A DNA stretch of 64,000 nucleotides from NCBI GenBank assembly GCA_963665545.2, contig CAXXKZ010000004.1, forward strand, positions 806,001-870,000, read 5' to 3'. Positions within the stretch are counted from its first letter, which is position 1. Each line of letters begins with the position of its first letter. Origin of the DNA: G963665545 sp963665545. GTDB lineage: Bacteria; Pseudomonadota; Gammaproteobacteria; Xanthomonadales; SZUA-36. The notes below the pieces were generated by a model, which saw only the letters and a program-made list of their open reading frames with translations, did not search any database and was not told the DNA's origin. Both the position numbers and the translations under genes were made by a program. Positions 27,076 through 36,788 of this stretch are shown one piece after another.

Positions 27076-28423
27076 CCGCTACCGCCAATCCCTCTTGATC
27101 CACCTGGGTGGCTTGTTCGCCACTTGCTGTGTGTTGGCATGGTTGCTGCAGTCGACGACCTACCACGCGTCTGCTTTCCTGGTCCTGTTCATTCTGGTGG
27201 TTCAAATCGTCACATTGATTCGCTACCTCAACCGCACGGACCGTGCCGTGTCCCGCTTTCTAACCTCGGTGCAGTATGAAGACTTCGGCCAGAATTTTGA
27301 CGATACCCGTGCCCCAAATTCATTCCGTGAACTCGGCCAGGCGATGGAAAATATCATCAAAGGCGTCAATCGTGCGCGGCGGGAGAAAGCCGAACAGGCG
27401 CAGTACTTACAGGTTCTAGTCCAGCATATTCCCATCGCAGTGATGGCCGTTAGGGAAGACGGTTCAGTTTCGCTGTTCAACAATGCAGCGCGCCGACTGC
27501 TGGGCTTCGCAAGCCTGTCTCACACAGACGGATTGCGCGACGACGGTGATTCGCTCGCCGATGCGATCATGGACATTTCGGCTGGCGAGGAGCGGATGGT
27601 CCGCGCCTCGACCGACAAATTGTCATTGCAGCTCAGCATCAGTGCGACTTCACTGAAGTTGGGCGGCGTGGTCGAGAAAATCATCTCCATACAGGACCTT
27701 CGCGAGCCGCTGGAAAGTCGCGAATCGGAGGCCTGGCAAAACCTGATTCGTGTCCTCAATCACGAGATCATGAATTCCATGACACCGATCACCTCGCTGG
27801 CCTCCACGGGCCGCGAGTCAGTTGGCCGGGTGCGCTCGGCACTCAATCTCGAGCCCGACGATCCACTCGATAGCGATCTGGAGGATGTCAGCGACGCGCT
27901 GGACGCCATGGGCAAGCGCAGCGAAGGCCTGATGCGCTTTGTCAGCAGTTATCGCAGCCTGAACCAGTTGCCGACGGCACGCATGCGACCGATCCGTCTG
28001 GAAGAATTTGTTGAACGGGTCGGCAAATTGTTGGCACACGCACTGGAGGCCGCAAATATTGAATGGCACACTTCAGTCACGCCACCTGGCCTGGAGCTCA
28101 GTGGGGATGCCGAATTATTGGAGCAGGCCGTCATCAACCTGCTCAACAATTCGATTGATGCCGTCTCACAGACCCCCCAGCCCACAATATCTCTGACCGC
28201 TTTGCTGGCAACCAAGGGCAGAATCACGATCGCCGTCGAAGACAACGGCTGCGGCATGGACGCAGAGGTAGTGAATAACATTTTCGTGCCGTTTTTCACC
28301 ACCAAGCGCGAGGGTACCGGGGTCGGTATGAGCCTGGTGCGGCGCATCGTCAGACTGCAAGGCGGCCAGGTTCACGTCCACAGCAAACCCGACGCCGGCA
28401 CCACCATCAGCCTGGTGTTCTAG
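27065..28423 (+). CDS. NtrY-like membrane sensor histidine kinase
   Basis: 452 residues. Two N-terminal helices (GGLFATCCVLAWLLQS, ASAFLVLFILVVQIVTLI) with almost no periplasmic loop, then a HAMP-like linker and a PAS-type domain (PIAVMAVREDGSVSLFNNAARRLLG). The phospho-accepting His233 is in LNHEIMNSMTPITSL; ATP-binding boxes are LLNNSIDAV (N), EDNGCGMD (G1) and GTGVGMSLVRRI (G2). The lack of a sensory loop suggests detection within the membrane or cytoplasm. It starts inside the regulator gene and converges on the acyl-CoA dehydrogenase with a 4-base overlap. Confidence 0.92.
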   Translation: MGSDRYRQSLLIHLGGLFATCCVLAWLLQSTTYHASAFLVLFILVVQIVTLIRYLNRTDRAVSRFLTSVQYEDFGQNFDDTRAPNSFRELGQAMENIIKGVNRARREKAEQAQYLQVLVQHIPIAVMAVREDGSVSLFNNAARRLLGFASLSHTDGLRDDGDSLADAIMDISAGEERMVRASTDKLSLQLSISATSLKLGGVVEKIISIQDLREPLESRESEAWQNLIRVLNHEIMNSMTPITSLASTGRESVGRVRSALNLEPDDPLDSDLEDVSDALDAMGKRSEGLMRFVSSYRSLNQLPTARMRPIRLEEFVERVGKLLAHALEAANIEWHTSVTPPGLELSGDAELLEQAVINLLNNSIDAVSQTPQPTISLTALLATKGRITIAVEDNGCGMDAEVVNNIFVPFFTTKREGTGVGMSLVRRIVRLQGGQVHVHSKPDAGTTISLVF

Positions 28424-29571
28424 ACATCAAGTGAGCGTGCGATCAATTCCTTCATGATCTCGTTCGAGCCGCCATAAATCCTGGCAACCCGCGCGTCGAC
28501 GTACATCCTGGCAATCGGGTATTCCATCATGTAGCCGTAACCGCCATGCAGCTGCAGACATTCATCGATCACCTCACCCATGATTTCACTACCCCACCAT
28601 TTGGCCATCGACGCAGTGGCGGCATCGAGCGTCCCGTTCAGCAGGCGCACGACGCAGTCATTAACGAATGAGCGCGTGACTTCAAGTTTGGTTTTGGCTT
28701 CGGCCAACTTGAAGCGGGTGTTTTGAAAGTCCGCTATGCGTTTTCCAAACGCCTTTCTGCTGCCGACATAGGCCAGGGTTTCGGCCATCGCCGCCTCCAT
28801 GGTGCCCACTGCGCTGACGCCGATCATCAGCCTTTCCCAGGCCAGTTGTTCCATCAGTTGATAAAACCCACGGCCTTCATCTTCGCCCAGCAGGTTGGCG
28901 CGAGGCACCATCACATCGTCGAAAAACAACTCCGATGTATCCGCTGCTTTCTGACCAATCTTTTCCAGGTTTCGTCCTCTTCGAAAGCCCTCCAATTCAT
29001 CGGTTTCCACCATCAACAGCGACAGGCCCCTGGCGCCCGCCTGTTCGCCGGTTTTGCTCACCACGCAGATCAGGTTGGACGTCTGGCCGTTGGAGATAAA
29101 GGTTTTGGCTCCATTCAGGCGATAGTGGTCGCCCTCAAGCGTGGCGCGGGTTCTCACCGCCTGCAAGTCGGACCCGGCCCCGGGCTCACTCATCGCAATC
29201 GCGGGCACCCATTCTCCCGACGCCAGCCCCGGCAGCCAGCGTTGCTTTTGCATCTCGGTGGCGAAGGCCAGGATGTAATGGACCACGATGGACTGTATGC
29301 CCCAGCCCCATCCGGAATCTGCGTACTTGCCGACGACGAATCCGGTGACAACATCAAAGGACAGGCCGCCGCCAGAGCCGCCATAAGCTTCGGGAATGGC
29401 CGCGCCCAAAATGCCGGCATCACCCGCCTTTATCTACAACTCGCGGTTAACAAATCCCTGCTTGCGCCAGCGCTCGGTATTGGGCCGCAATTCCTCCTCC
29501 GCGAATCGCTCTACCGAATCCATAAACATCTCGTGTTCTTCGGTCATCCAACTGGTTTGACTGGCATTCAT
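28420..29571 (-). pseudogene. Acyl-CoA dehydrogenase with in-frame amber codon
   Basis: 383 codons in one frame, from ATG 29571 (MNASQTSWMTEEHEMFMDSV) to TAG 28420. Codon 46 is TAG (29434-29436), between FVNREL and IKAGDAGILGAAIPEAYGG; Trp is usual at this position, so TGG to TAG is likely. Downstream everything is conserved: AMSEPGAGSDLQ, TFISNG, the FAD contacts and HGGYGYMMEYPI. The enzyme would catalyse alpha,beta-dehydrogenation of an acyl-CoA in the adjoining beta-oxidation group. A truncated product from the ATG at 29409 would lack the N-terminal helices. A substitution error is possible but less likely than for base runs. Confidence 0.82.
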
Positions 29572-29598
29572 ATTCAAATCCTCAACTGTCCGGCCCAT

Positions 29599-30423
29599 TT
29601 AGCCTGTCAGGCCGCCACCAACCACCAGCAACTGGCCGCTGATATAATTGGATTCCGGGGAACAGAGCAGGTAGACGCCATCCGCGCCTTCCTCCGGGGT
29701 CCCCGGCCGGCCCAGGGGTATGAAATTGGGGGCCATTTCAGCCTGCTGGCGCGGCACGCCAATTCTGACTTCCCGGCCATCGACATTGATGGTTTGTTTC
29801 TCATCCACGCCTTCACTCAGCCGTGTCAGGATATAGCCGAAAGCGACACAGTTGACATTGACTTTGTAGCGCCCCCATTCCTTGGCCAGGGTGCGCGTCA
29901 TGCCATGCAAGGCCGACTTTGCAGCAGAATAGTTTGCCTGCCCGGCATTGCCCCCGGTCCCCGAGATGGACGAGATATTGACCACCTTGCGAAATACTTC
30001 GATGCCCTGTTCCGCCTCGGCCTTGGCCCGCTCGCGAATATGATGCGAGGCGGCCCTTAGAATGCGAAACGGCGCTTTGACATGGACCTCGATCATCGCG
30101 TCAAACTGGTCGTCGCGCATTTTGTGGATGACTGCATCGTCGGTGTAACCGGCGTTATTGACGATGATGTCGAGCGTACCAAACCGATCCAGCGCAGTCC
30201 CAATGAACTGTTCAGCGAAGCCGTTTGCCGTCACGCTGCCCACGCAGGCCACCGCTTCGCCGCCGCTGGCGGCAATTTTTTCAATCACCTCGGCGGCGGG
30301 ATCTGCATCCATATCATTCACCACAACCCGGGCGCCTTCGGAGGCCAGCTTCAGGCACAGTGCCCGCCCGATTCCACGGCCACCGCCGCTCACCAGGGCG
30401 ACTTTTCCTTCCAGTTTTGACAT
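29599..30423 (-). CDS. Short-chain dehydrogenase (FabG/multifunctional-enzyme-like)
   Basis: 274 residues. NAD(P) motif SGGGRGIG at residues 12-19, NNAG at about 90, catalytic Ser in NISSISGTGG and the Tyr-x-x-x-Lys in YSAAKSALHG. A C-terminal insertion (GVDEKQTINVDGREVRIGVP) is longer than in FabG and resembles SDRs acting on acyl-CoA beta-oxidation intermediates. It lies 27 bases upstream of the acyl-CoA dehydrogenase on the same strand, so they probably share an operon. Reaction: 3-hydroxyacyl to 3-oxoacyl or the reverse. Confidence 0.9.
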   Translation of the reverse strand: MSKLEGKVALVSGGGRGIGRALCLKLASEGARVVVNDMDADPAAEVIEKIAASGGEAVACVGSVTANGFAEQFIGTALDRFGTLDIIVNNAGYTDDAVIHKMRDDQFDAMIEVHVKAPFRILRAASHHIRERAKAEAEQGIEVFRKVVNISSISGTGGNAGQANYSAAKSALHGMTRTLAKEWGRYKVNVNCVAFGYILTRLSEGVDEKQTINVDGREVRIGVPRQQAEMAPNFIPLGRPGTPEEGADGVYLLCSPESNYISGQLLVVGGGLTG

Positions 30424-30531
30424 TCAATTTTCCTATCAGCCGAATGGGCCTTTAATTCTTGCAAATTTTGCTGTTCAATGTAGCGCGGTGTTACCCTGCC
30501 GCCTTGTTCAAAATGATCTTGGAGCGCGACC

Positions 30532-31320
30532 TTGAAAGACCTATTTTCGATCCAGGGCAAGACAGCCGTCATTACAGGCGGGTCCAGCGGCATCGGTGCG
30601 ATGATGACACAGGGCTTCCTCGAAAGCGGCGCGAAAGTGTACATCACCGCCCGCAAGGCCGAGCGCCTGTTCGCGGCCGCAGAGGCCTTCTCCGAATTCG
30701 GTGAGTGCATCGCCATTCAATCCGATCTCTCGACGATGGAGGGGTTGATGGGATTTGCCGCGGCGCTGGCCGAGCGCGAGACACAACTCGATGTTCTAAT
30801 CAATAATGCAGGCACTGTCTGGGCTGAGCCGCTGGATGACTTCCCCGAGCAGGGCTGGGATAAAGTTATGGACATCAACCTCAAATCCGTGTTTTTCCTG
30901 ACCCAAAAGCTCCTGCCGCAATTGCGTGCCGCCGGCACGGCGGATGATCCCGCGCGGGTGATCAATATTGCCTCGGTCAATGGCATCACAAATCCGCGCC
31001 TGCCCAATTATTCCTATTCCGCCAGCAAAGCCGGAGTGATTCAGTTGACGCGACACCTGGCGGCTGACCTGGCGCCCCAACACATAAACGTGAATGGAAT
31101 CGCACCGGGTCTTTTCCCGTCCAACATGACGCCCGAATTGATGCGGCGAATCGGTGAAGAGGTGTCACCACAGCATATTCCATGCGGGCGGGTCGGGGCG
31201 CTGGAAGACGCTGCCGGAACAGCCATTTACCTCTCAGCAAGGGCTTCGGCCTGGGTGTGCGGCCACACCATAGTGCTCGACGGTGGATCGGTGGCGATTG
31301 CCGGTTCATCTTTTAGCTGA
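30532..31320 (+). CDS. Short-chain dehydrogenase/reductase (RhlG/FabG-like)
   Basis: 262 residues from a TTG start at 30532, supported by GGAG seven bases upstream and the lack of a better codon before KDLFSIQGKTAVITGGSSGIG. Catalytic set: NNAG, NIASVNGI and YSYSASKAGV. The terminal VCGHTIVLDGGSVAI is the usual SDR dimer interface. It is the only plus-strand gene in the beta-oxidation block and its end overlaps the CoA-transferase gene by 8 bases. Resembles NADPH-dependent beta-ketoacyl reductases; substrate unproven. Confidence 0.88.
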   Translation: MKDLFSIQGKTAVITGGSSGIGAMMTQGFLESGAKVYITARKAERLFAAAEAFSEFGECIAIQSDLSTMEGLMGFAAALAERETQLDVLINNAGTVWAEPLDDFPEQGWDKVMDINLKSVFFLTQKLLPQLRAAGTADDPARVINIASVNGITNPRLPNYSYSASKAGVIQLTRHLAADLAPQHINVNGIAPGLFPSNMTPELMRRIGEEVSPQHIPCGRVGALEDAAGTAIYLSARASAWVCGHTIVLDGGSVAIAGSSFS

Positions 31321-32443
31321 CCGTTTCATTTTCCAGCAGCGCCGCAATGGCCTCCGCCCCGAAGCCCCAATCGGAGAGAATCTGTTTCGAATCCGCGCCC
31401 CTCGGTCGCGCGCCATGGGCCACTTCCGGAGAGGTGCGGCTGAATCGCGGCGCCGGTGACGGCTGGATGAACCCGTCCAGTTCCATGTAGGTCTTTCTGG
31501 CCTTGTTATGCGGGTGGCTGGCCGCCTCAACGATATCGAGGACCGGCGCAAAACACACATCCGTGCCCGCCATCAGATCACACCATTCATCACGGCTTTT
31601 GGTTTTAAAGATCTTCTCAAGTTTCTGCTTCAAGTCCGGCCAGCCCGATTCATCCCATTGGTCGCCAAATACCTCGGTACACAGCCCCGCTTTCTCCATC
31701 AACAGGGCGTAGAATTGTGGTTCTATCGAACCGATCGAGACGTACTTGCCATCAAGTGTTTCGTACACATCGTAAAAATGAGCACCGCTGTCGAGCATGT
31801 TGCTCCCTCGATTGGTGACCCATCGACCGCTGGCATGCAAAGTGTTGATCATGCCCATTAGCACCGCTGAACCATCTGTCATGGCCGCGTCGATCACCTG
31901 ACCCTGGCCTGACTCACGGGCCTCAAGCAAGGCGCAAACCAGGCCGAAAGCCAGAAACATGCCGCCGCCGCCAAAATCGCCCACCAAATTCAGCGGCGGC
32001 ACGGGTTTTTCGCCGGAACGGCCGATGGCATGGAGTGAGCCGGTCAATGAAATGTAGTTAATATCGTGGCCGGCAGCGCGCGCCAACGGCCCATGCTGAC
32101 CCCAACCGGTCATGCGGCCGAATACCAGCGCGGGGTTTCGCTCCAGGCAGGCATCCGGTCCGACGCCGAGCCGTTCCATGACCCCTGGCCGGAATCCCTC
32201 GAACAGCGCATCAGCCTGTTCAACCAATTTCAGTAGGGTCTCCCTGCCCTGTGCTGATTTGATATTCAGCACGATGGATCGTTTGCCGCGGCGGGAGCAA
32301 TCTTTTGTCATACCCAGATCGGGTTGGGTGGAACGATCGACACAGATGACTTCAGCGCCCATGTCGGCCAACAGCATGCCGCAGAAGGGGCCCGGGCCGA
32401 GGCCGGCCATTTCAATGATCTTGTAGCCCTTCAGTGGTCCCAT
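31313..32443 (-). CDS. CaiB/BaiF family CoA-transferase (alpha-methylacyl-CoA racemase-like)
   Basis: 376 residues. The N-terminus GYKIIEMAGLGPGPFCGMLLADMGAEV and the block AAGHDINYISLTGSLHAIG match alpha-methylacyl-CoA racemases, where the conserved His/Asp act as acid and base. FRPGVMERLGVGPDACLERNP and NLVGDFGGGGMFLAFG are also family marks. Racemases of this kind let branched-chain or steroid side-chain acyl-CoAs enter beta-oxidation, which suits the neighbours. A CoA-transferase role cannot be excluded. Confidence 0.9.
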   Translation of the reverse strand: MGPLKGYKIIEMAGLGPGPFCGMLLADMGAEVICVDRSTQPDLGMTKDCSRRGKRSIVLNIKSAQGRETLLKLVEQADALFEGFRPGVMERLGVGPDACLERNPALVFGRMTGWGQHGPLARAAGHDINYISLTGSLHAIGRSGEKPVPPLNLVGDFGGGGMFLAFGLVCALLEARESGQGQVIDAAMTDGSAVLMGMINTLHASGRWVTNRGSNMLDSGAHFYDVYETLDGKYVSIGSIEPQFYALLMEKAGLCTEVFGDQWDESGWPDLKQKLEKIFKTKSRDEWCDLMAGTDVCFAPVLDIVEAASHPHNKARKTYMELDGFIQPSPAPRFSRTSPEVAHGARPRGADSKQILSDWGFGAEAIAALLENETVS

Positions 32444-32464
32444 CTGTGTTTGTCCTCAGGCCGC

Positions 32465-33243
32465 TTAGCGGGGCTGCATGCGAATGGCGCCATCCAGCCG
32501 GATGCTCTCGCCATTGAGGTATTCGTTTTCAACCATCATCACCGACAGATGGGCAATTTCTGCAGGCCGGCCCAAGCGCTGCGGGAAAACCACCATGGCC
32601 TCCAGTGCCTGGTAGACATTCTCGGGCGCAGATTCAAACAGGGGCGTGTGAATCAGGCCCGGCACAATGGTATTGACGCGGATGCCGCAAGAGGCGAGAT
32701 CACGGGCCATGGGCAGGGTCATGCCGACAATGCCGCCTTTGGAAGCGCTATATGCCGTCTGGCCAATCTGGCCCTCGTAGGCCGCCACCGAGGCGGTGTG
32801 AATAATCACCCCTTTGCCGCCGTGCTCGTTGTAGGGATCGTTTCGTTGGCCGCCATCTTTTCGGCCGCCAGGCGGGCCACGTTCAAGCTGCCGATCAGAT
32901 TGATGTTGATGACTTTCTTATAGGCATCGAGGGGGTGGGGGCCGTGCTTTCCAAAGGTCTTGATGGCCAGGCCAATGCCGGCAAAATTATTGCAGATGTG
33001 CAGCGCTCCAAATCGATCGACAACCGCATTAAGGGCGCTCTGAACGGCATCCTCATCGGTGACATCACCTTCAAAAAATGCCAGCCGCTCGGCGCCCAAC
33101 TCCTCGATCAGGGCCGCTCCGCGTTCAGTATTCAGATCGAAGATTGCGACCTTCGCACCCTTGTCCAGGTAGGCCCTGACGGTGCCCTCACCGAGTCCCG
33201 AAGCGCCGCCCGTTACGATGGCTGTTTTGCCTGCTATATCCAT
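32465..33243 (-). pseudogene. Short-chain dehydrogenase (type II HADH-like), one frameshift
   Basis: The first frame (33243 down) carries AIVTGGASGLGEG and CNNFAGIG. At the T-run 32841-32843 one base is missing; the other frame continues NDPYNEHGGKGVIIHTASVAAYEGQ with the active site YSASKGGIVG to the stop at 32465. The corrected 260-residue protein fits 3-hydroxyacyl-CoA dehydrogenase type II. Tail GESIRLDGAIRMQPR is the expected end. A one-base error in a run would explain this, so it may be intact in life. It lies between the racemase and fadB-like genes. Confidence 0.8.
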
Positions 33244-33276
33244 TTCCTGCCGTCTAATTTCTCATTCACTTTTCCA

Positions 33277-35424
33277 CTAGACGAATGTTTCGCCGGCCGC
33301 CAACTTGTCCGCCACGATGGCGGGCGCCCGAAAGCGCTCTCCGTAATCCGCGGCCAATTCATCGCAGCGTGCAATGAACCGCTCGAGGCCATAGGTGTTG
33401 ACGAACTGGATATAGCCACCGGTCCAGGCCGGCGCGCCGATACCCAGGATCGAACCGATGTTGCCGTCAGCCACAGAGCGCAACACACCCTCCTCAAGGC
33501 ACTTGAGGCTCTCTATTACGGTGCGGAACAACAAGCGTTGCTTGATGTCCTCGTCACTGATTTCCACTTCGGGCTTGTAGTAGAGGTCGAGCAGTTGTGG
33601 CCAAATCTTTTTGCCGCCGTCTGTGTACTCGAAATAGCCTCCGCCGTGATGACGCCCACCTCGTCCGAATTCCTTGACCAGGCTCAGCATCAGTTCCGTG
33701 GCTGCTGGAGTCGTGTCGTCCTCGGGCTTGATCAGGCCCATTGCCAGTTGGGTTTCCATGACCTCCACGCCCAGCTTCAGGCTGACTTCGTCCTGCACGG
33801 TCAACGGCCCCACAGGCATGCCGATGGCCCGGCCCATCGCGTCGATTCGCGCTGGGTGCAAACCCTCGGCAACCATCTGGGCCGCTTCCATCAACTGGGT
33901 GCCAATCACCCGCGAAGTGAAAAATCCCAGGGAATCATTGACCACGATGGGCGTCTTGCGGATCTGCTGGACGAAGTCGAAAGCGCGGGCCAACGTTTCA
34001 TGACTGGTCTTCTCGCCACAGATCAATTCCACCAGCGGCATTCTGTCGACGGGAGAAAAGAAGTGGACGCCAACAAACTTTTCGGGATGCGCGCTGGCCT
34101 GCGCAAGCCGGGTGATCGGTAGCGTCGAGGTATTGCTGCCCCAAAAACCGTCCGCGGAGAGGAATTTCTCGGTGGACGAGGTCACGCGGTTCTTGAGTTC
34201 CATGTCTTCGAAGACCGCTTCGATGATCAGGTCGCAGCCGGCCAGATCTTCATCCTGGTCGGTCGCCTTAATCCGATCCAGTGCGGCATGGGCGGCCGCG
34301 GCCTCCATCCGGCCTTTGGACACTTTCCATTCGAACACACCGGCGCTGTAGTCCTTGCCTTTTTCCGCGGCCTGGATGTCCAGGTCCTTGAGCACCACCT
34401 CAATGCCCTGCTGGGCCGCCACGCAAGCGATGCCTTGCCCCATCATGCCGGCGCCCAGGATACCCAGTTTGTTTACCGTGGCGCGTGGGAACGCCTCGGG
34501 TCGCGCGGCGCCGCCATTGACTTTTTTCATCTGGAAGAAAAAGGCGGTGATCATATTCTTCGTGACCGGCGAGGAGAACAACGAAACGAATCCGCGGCTT
34601 TCAACGCGCAAGGCGGTATCGAGGTCCAGCTTCATCGCGTGCACTGCGATATCCAGGATGCGCTCAGGTGCCGGTAACAGGCCGCGCGTTTTCTTCAGCA
34701 GCATTACGGGGGCCATCTGAATGACCTGGGCGACGCCCGGGTGATCGGCGCCACCACCAGGAAATCGAAAACCCTTTCTGTCCCACGGCTGGGTGGCGGC
34801 ATCGGGCTCGTCCCTGTTGGCCAGAATCCAGGCCTTGGCGCGCGGTACGAGGTCTTCGTGGGCATCCACAATTTCATCGATGAGGCCATCAGCAAGTGCT
34901 TTCTCCGGCTTCACACGCTTGCCTTCCAGCAAGTAAGGCAAGGCCTTTTGCAAACCGAGCAGTCGGGGCAAGCGAACCACGCCACCGCCACCGGGTAACA
35001 GACCCAATGTCACTTCGGGCAAGCCGGTGACCGCAGAGGCTGTGTTCCAGGCAATGCGCCGATTGCAGCACAGGCAGATTTCGTACCCGCCGCCCAACGC
35101 GGCACCGTTGATGGCTGCCACCACCGGTACCGGCAATAATTCAAGCCGGCGCATGACTGCTTTGGCGTCTGAAATGGTGGCGAACAGCTCGGCCGGATCG
35201 CGGCTATCGAACTTGAGCAGCTCGTCCAAGTTGCCACCGGCAAAGAATGTCTTCTTGGCCGAGGCAAACACCACGCCGGCTAATGCTTCCTCGCCCTCCA
35301 GTCGCTCGATGGTCGCCGGCATGACCTGGCCATATTCTTCATTCATCGAATTGACCGGCCCGGTCATATCCATGGTAATGGTGACGATGCCATCACTGTC
35401 CTTGTCGTAATTGAATACGCTCAT
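33277..35424 (-). CDS. FadB-like enoyl-CoA hydratase/3-hydroxyacyl-CoA dehydrogenase
   Basis: 715 residues. N-terminal crotonase domain (residues about 1-200: AVVAAINGAALGGGYEICL, TGLPEVTLGLLPGGGG) followed by an NAD-binding dehydrogenase domain beginning LGILGAGMMGQGIACVAAQ at about 318 and containing HFFSPVDRMPLVE, then the C-terminal dimerisation domain. It performs steps two and three of beta-oxidation. The start at 35424 begins the crotonase domain; the open frame beyond overlaps the thiolase gene. It follows the thiolase by 28 bases, the usual FadAB pairing. Confidence 0.92.
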   Translation of the reverse strand: MSVFNYDKDSDGIVTITMDMTGPVNSMNEEYGQVMPATIERLEGEEALAGVVFASAKKTFFAGGNLDELLKFDSRDPAELFATISDAKAVMRRLELLPVPVVAAINGAALGGGYEICLCCNRRIAWNTASAVTGLPEVTLGLLPGGGGVVRLPRLLGLQKALPYLLEGKRVKPEKALADGLIDEIVDAHEDLVPRAKAWILANRDEPDAATQPWDRKGFRFPGGGADHPGVAQVIQMAPVMLLKKTRGLLPAPERILDIAVHAMKLDLDTALRVESRGFVSLFSSPVTKNMITAFFFQMKKVNGGAARPEAFPRATVNKLGILGAGMMGQGIACVAAQQGIEVVLKDLDIQAAEKGKDYSAGVFEWKVSKGRMEAAAAHAALDRIKATDQDEDLAGCDLIIEAVFEDMELKNRVTSSTEKFLSADGFWGSNTSTLPITRLAQASAHPEKFVGVHFFSPVDRMPLVELICGEKTSHETLARAFDFVQQIRKTPIVVNDSLGFFTSRVIGTQLMEAAQMVAEGLHPARIDAMGRAIGMPVGPLTVQDEVSLKLGVEVMETQLAMGLIKPEDDTTPAATELMLSLVKEFGRGGRHHGGGYFEYTDGGKKIWPQLLDLYYKPEVEISDEDIKQRLLFRTVIESLKCLEEGVLRSVADGNIGSILGIGAPAWTGGYIQFVNTYGLERFIARCDELAADYGERFRAPAIVADKLAAGETFV

Positions 35425-35452
35425 AAACGATTTCCTTTGCTGCGCAGCCGGG

Positions 35453-36661
35453 TCAAACGCGTTCGATGATGGTTGAGATACCCATGCCACCACCCACACA
35501 CAAGGACAACATGGCGCGCTTGAGATCACGACGTTCCAACTCGTCGAGCATGGTGCTGACGAGGATGGCGCCCGTTGCCCCCAGCGGATGGCCCATGGCG
35601 ATTGAGCCGCCGTTGACGTTGGTGATTTCATGCAGAATATCCAGGTCTTTCATGTAGCGCATGGCCACCGAGGCGAAGGCCTCGTTGATCTCCCACAGGT
35701 CGATGTCGTCTTTGGTCAAGCCTGCCGTCTCCAGGCATTTCTTGGCCGCCGGACCGGGGCCGGTCAGCATGATAATGGGTTCGGTCGAAGTGACCGCTGT
35801 GGCCACAATCCGGCCGCGCGGGGCCAGGCCGATATCGGCGCCGGCCTGTTCACTGCCAATCAGAACGGCGCTGGCGCCATCGACGATGCCGGAGGAATTG
35901 CCACCGGTGTGAACATGGTTGATGCTTTCGACCTCGCTGTACTTGGACAGCGCGATTTCATCAAATCCAAACGCACCCAGCTGCTCAAATGCGGCTTTCA
36001 GGCCGGCCAGCCCTTCCATCGTGGTGTCTGGCCGAATAAAATCATCCTTCTCCAATATCGTGACTCCATTGAGGTCGGTAACCGGCATGACGGATCTGTC
36101 GAAATAGCCGTTGTCACGCGCATGAGCGGCCCGTTGTTGTGACGTCAGCGCGAACGAGTCGACATCTTCACGGCTCCAGCCTTCCAGGGTGGCAATCAGA
36201 TCGGCGCCGATACCCTGCGGTACTGAACGCTGGGAGGCCATGAATTCCGGATCTGTAAAATGGGGCGCGTTGTCTGCACCCATGGGCACGCGTGACATTG
36301 ATTCCACGCCGCCTGCAACCACCAGTTGTTCCCACCCGGAGGCGACCTTTTGAGCCGCCGAATTGACCGCTTCAAGTCCTGAGGCGCAGTAGCGATTGAG
36401 ACTGATGGAGGCGACACTTTTGTCCCAGTTCGCAACCTGGATCGCGGCCTGGGCAATATTGCCACCCTGTTCTCCGGTCTCGGTTACACAGCCCATGATG
36501 ACATCGTCGACGCGGGCAGTATCGAGGTCATGCCTGCTTTGCAGGCTGCTGAGCAGGCCAGCCAACAGGTTGTAAGGTTTCACTTCGTTCAGGGAACCGC
36601 CGGTCTTGCCCTTACTGCGGGGCGTTCGGACGGCGTCGTAGATATAAGCTTGGCGAACCAT
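35453..36661 (-). CDS. Acetyl-CoA acyltransferase (thiolase, FadA/FadI type)
   Basis: 402 residues. Nucleophilic Cys near residue 90 in NRYCASGLEAVN, the His block NGGSIAMGHPLGATGA and the second Cys in LCVGGGMG. It cleaves 3-oxoacyl-CoA in the last step of beta-oxidation. The start at 36661 (MVRQAYIYDAVRTPR) is clear. It leads the minus-strand beta-oxidation run and is divergent from an AraC regulator, which may control it. Confidence 0.93.
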   Translation of the reverse strand: MVRQAYIYDAVRTPRSKGKTGGSLNEVKPYNLLAGLLSSLQSRHDLDTARVDDVIMGCVTETGEQGGNIAQAAIQVANWDKSVASISLNRYCASGLEAVNSAAQKVASGWEQLVVAGGVESMSRVPMGADNAPHFTDPEFMASQRSVPQGIGADLIATLEGWSREDVDSFALTSQQRAAHARDNGYFDRSVMPVTDLNGVTILEKDDFIRPDTTMEGLAGLKAAFEQLGAFGFDEIALSKYSEVESINHVHTGGNSSGIVDGASAVLIGSEQAGADIGLAPRGRIVATAVTSTEPIIMLTGPGPAAKKCLETAGLTKDDIDLWEINEAFASVAMRYMKDLDILHEITNVNGGSIAMGHPLGATGAILVSTMLDELERRDLKRAMLSLCVGGGMGISTIIERV

Positions 36662-36738
36662 GGCATCCTCTTCAGTGGAAACATTCGGGATGCGTATTTT
36701 CTCGCACGACTCGATAGTGGACAATGGCCTATTAACTC

Positions 36739-36753
36739 ATGCAAAATTAGCAT
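36739..36753. promoter_or_regulatory. Operator-like palindrome between thiolase and AraC genes
   Basis: ATGCAAAATTAGCAT is symmetrical at 12 of its 15 positions around an A/T core. It sits midway in the 127-base divergent gap between the thiolase and the AraC-type regulator, a good position for control of both. Confidence 0.35.
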
Positions 36754-36788
36754 TTTCTTACACGAGACTCTCAGACGGGGTGGCTGAT

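Noticed and set aside
28723..30060. 445-codon open frame on the plus strand opposite the acyl-CoA dehydrogenase and SDR genes
   Set aside because: It is a reading-frame shadow: composition is atypical, it has no family features, and the opposite strand encodes well-conserved enzymes.
32935..34122. 395-codon plus-strand frame opposite the SDR and FadB-like genes
   Set aside because: Shadow of the opposite strand. The minus-strand proteins have all expected motifs.
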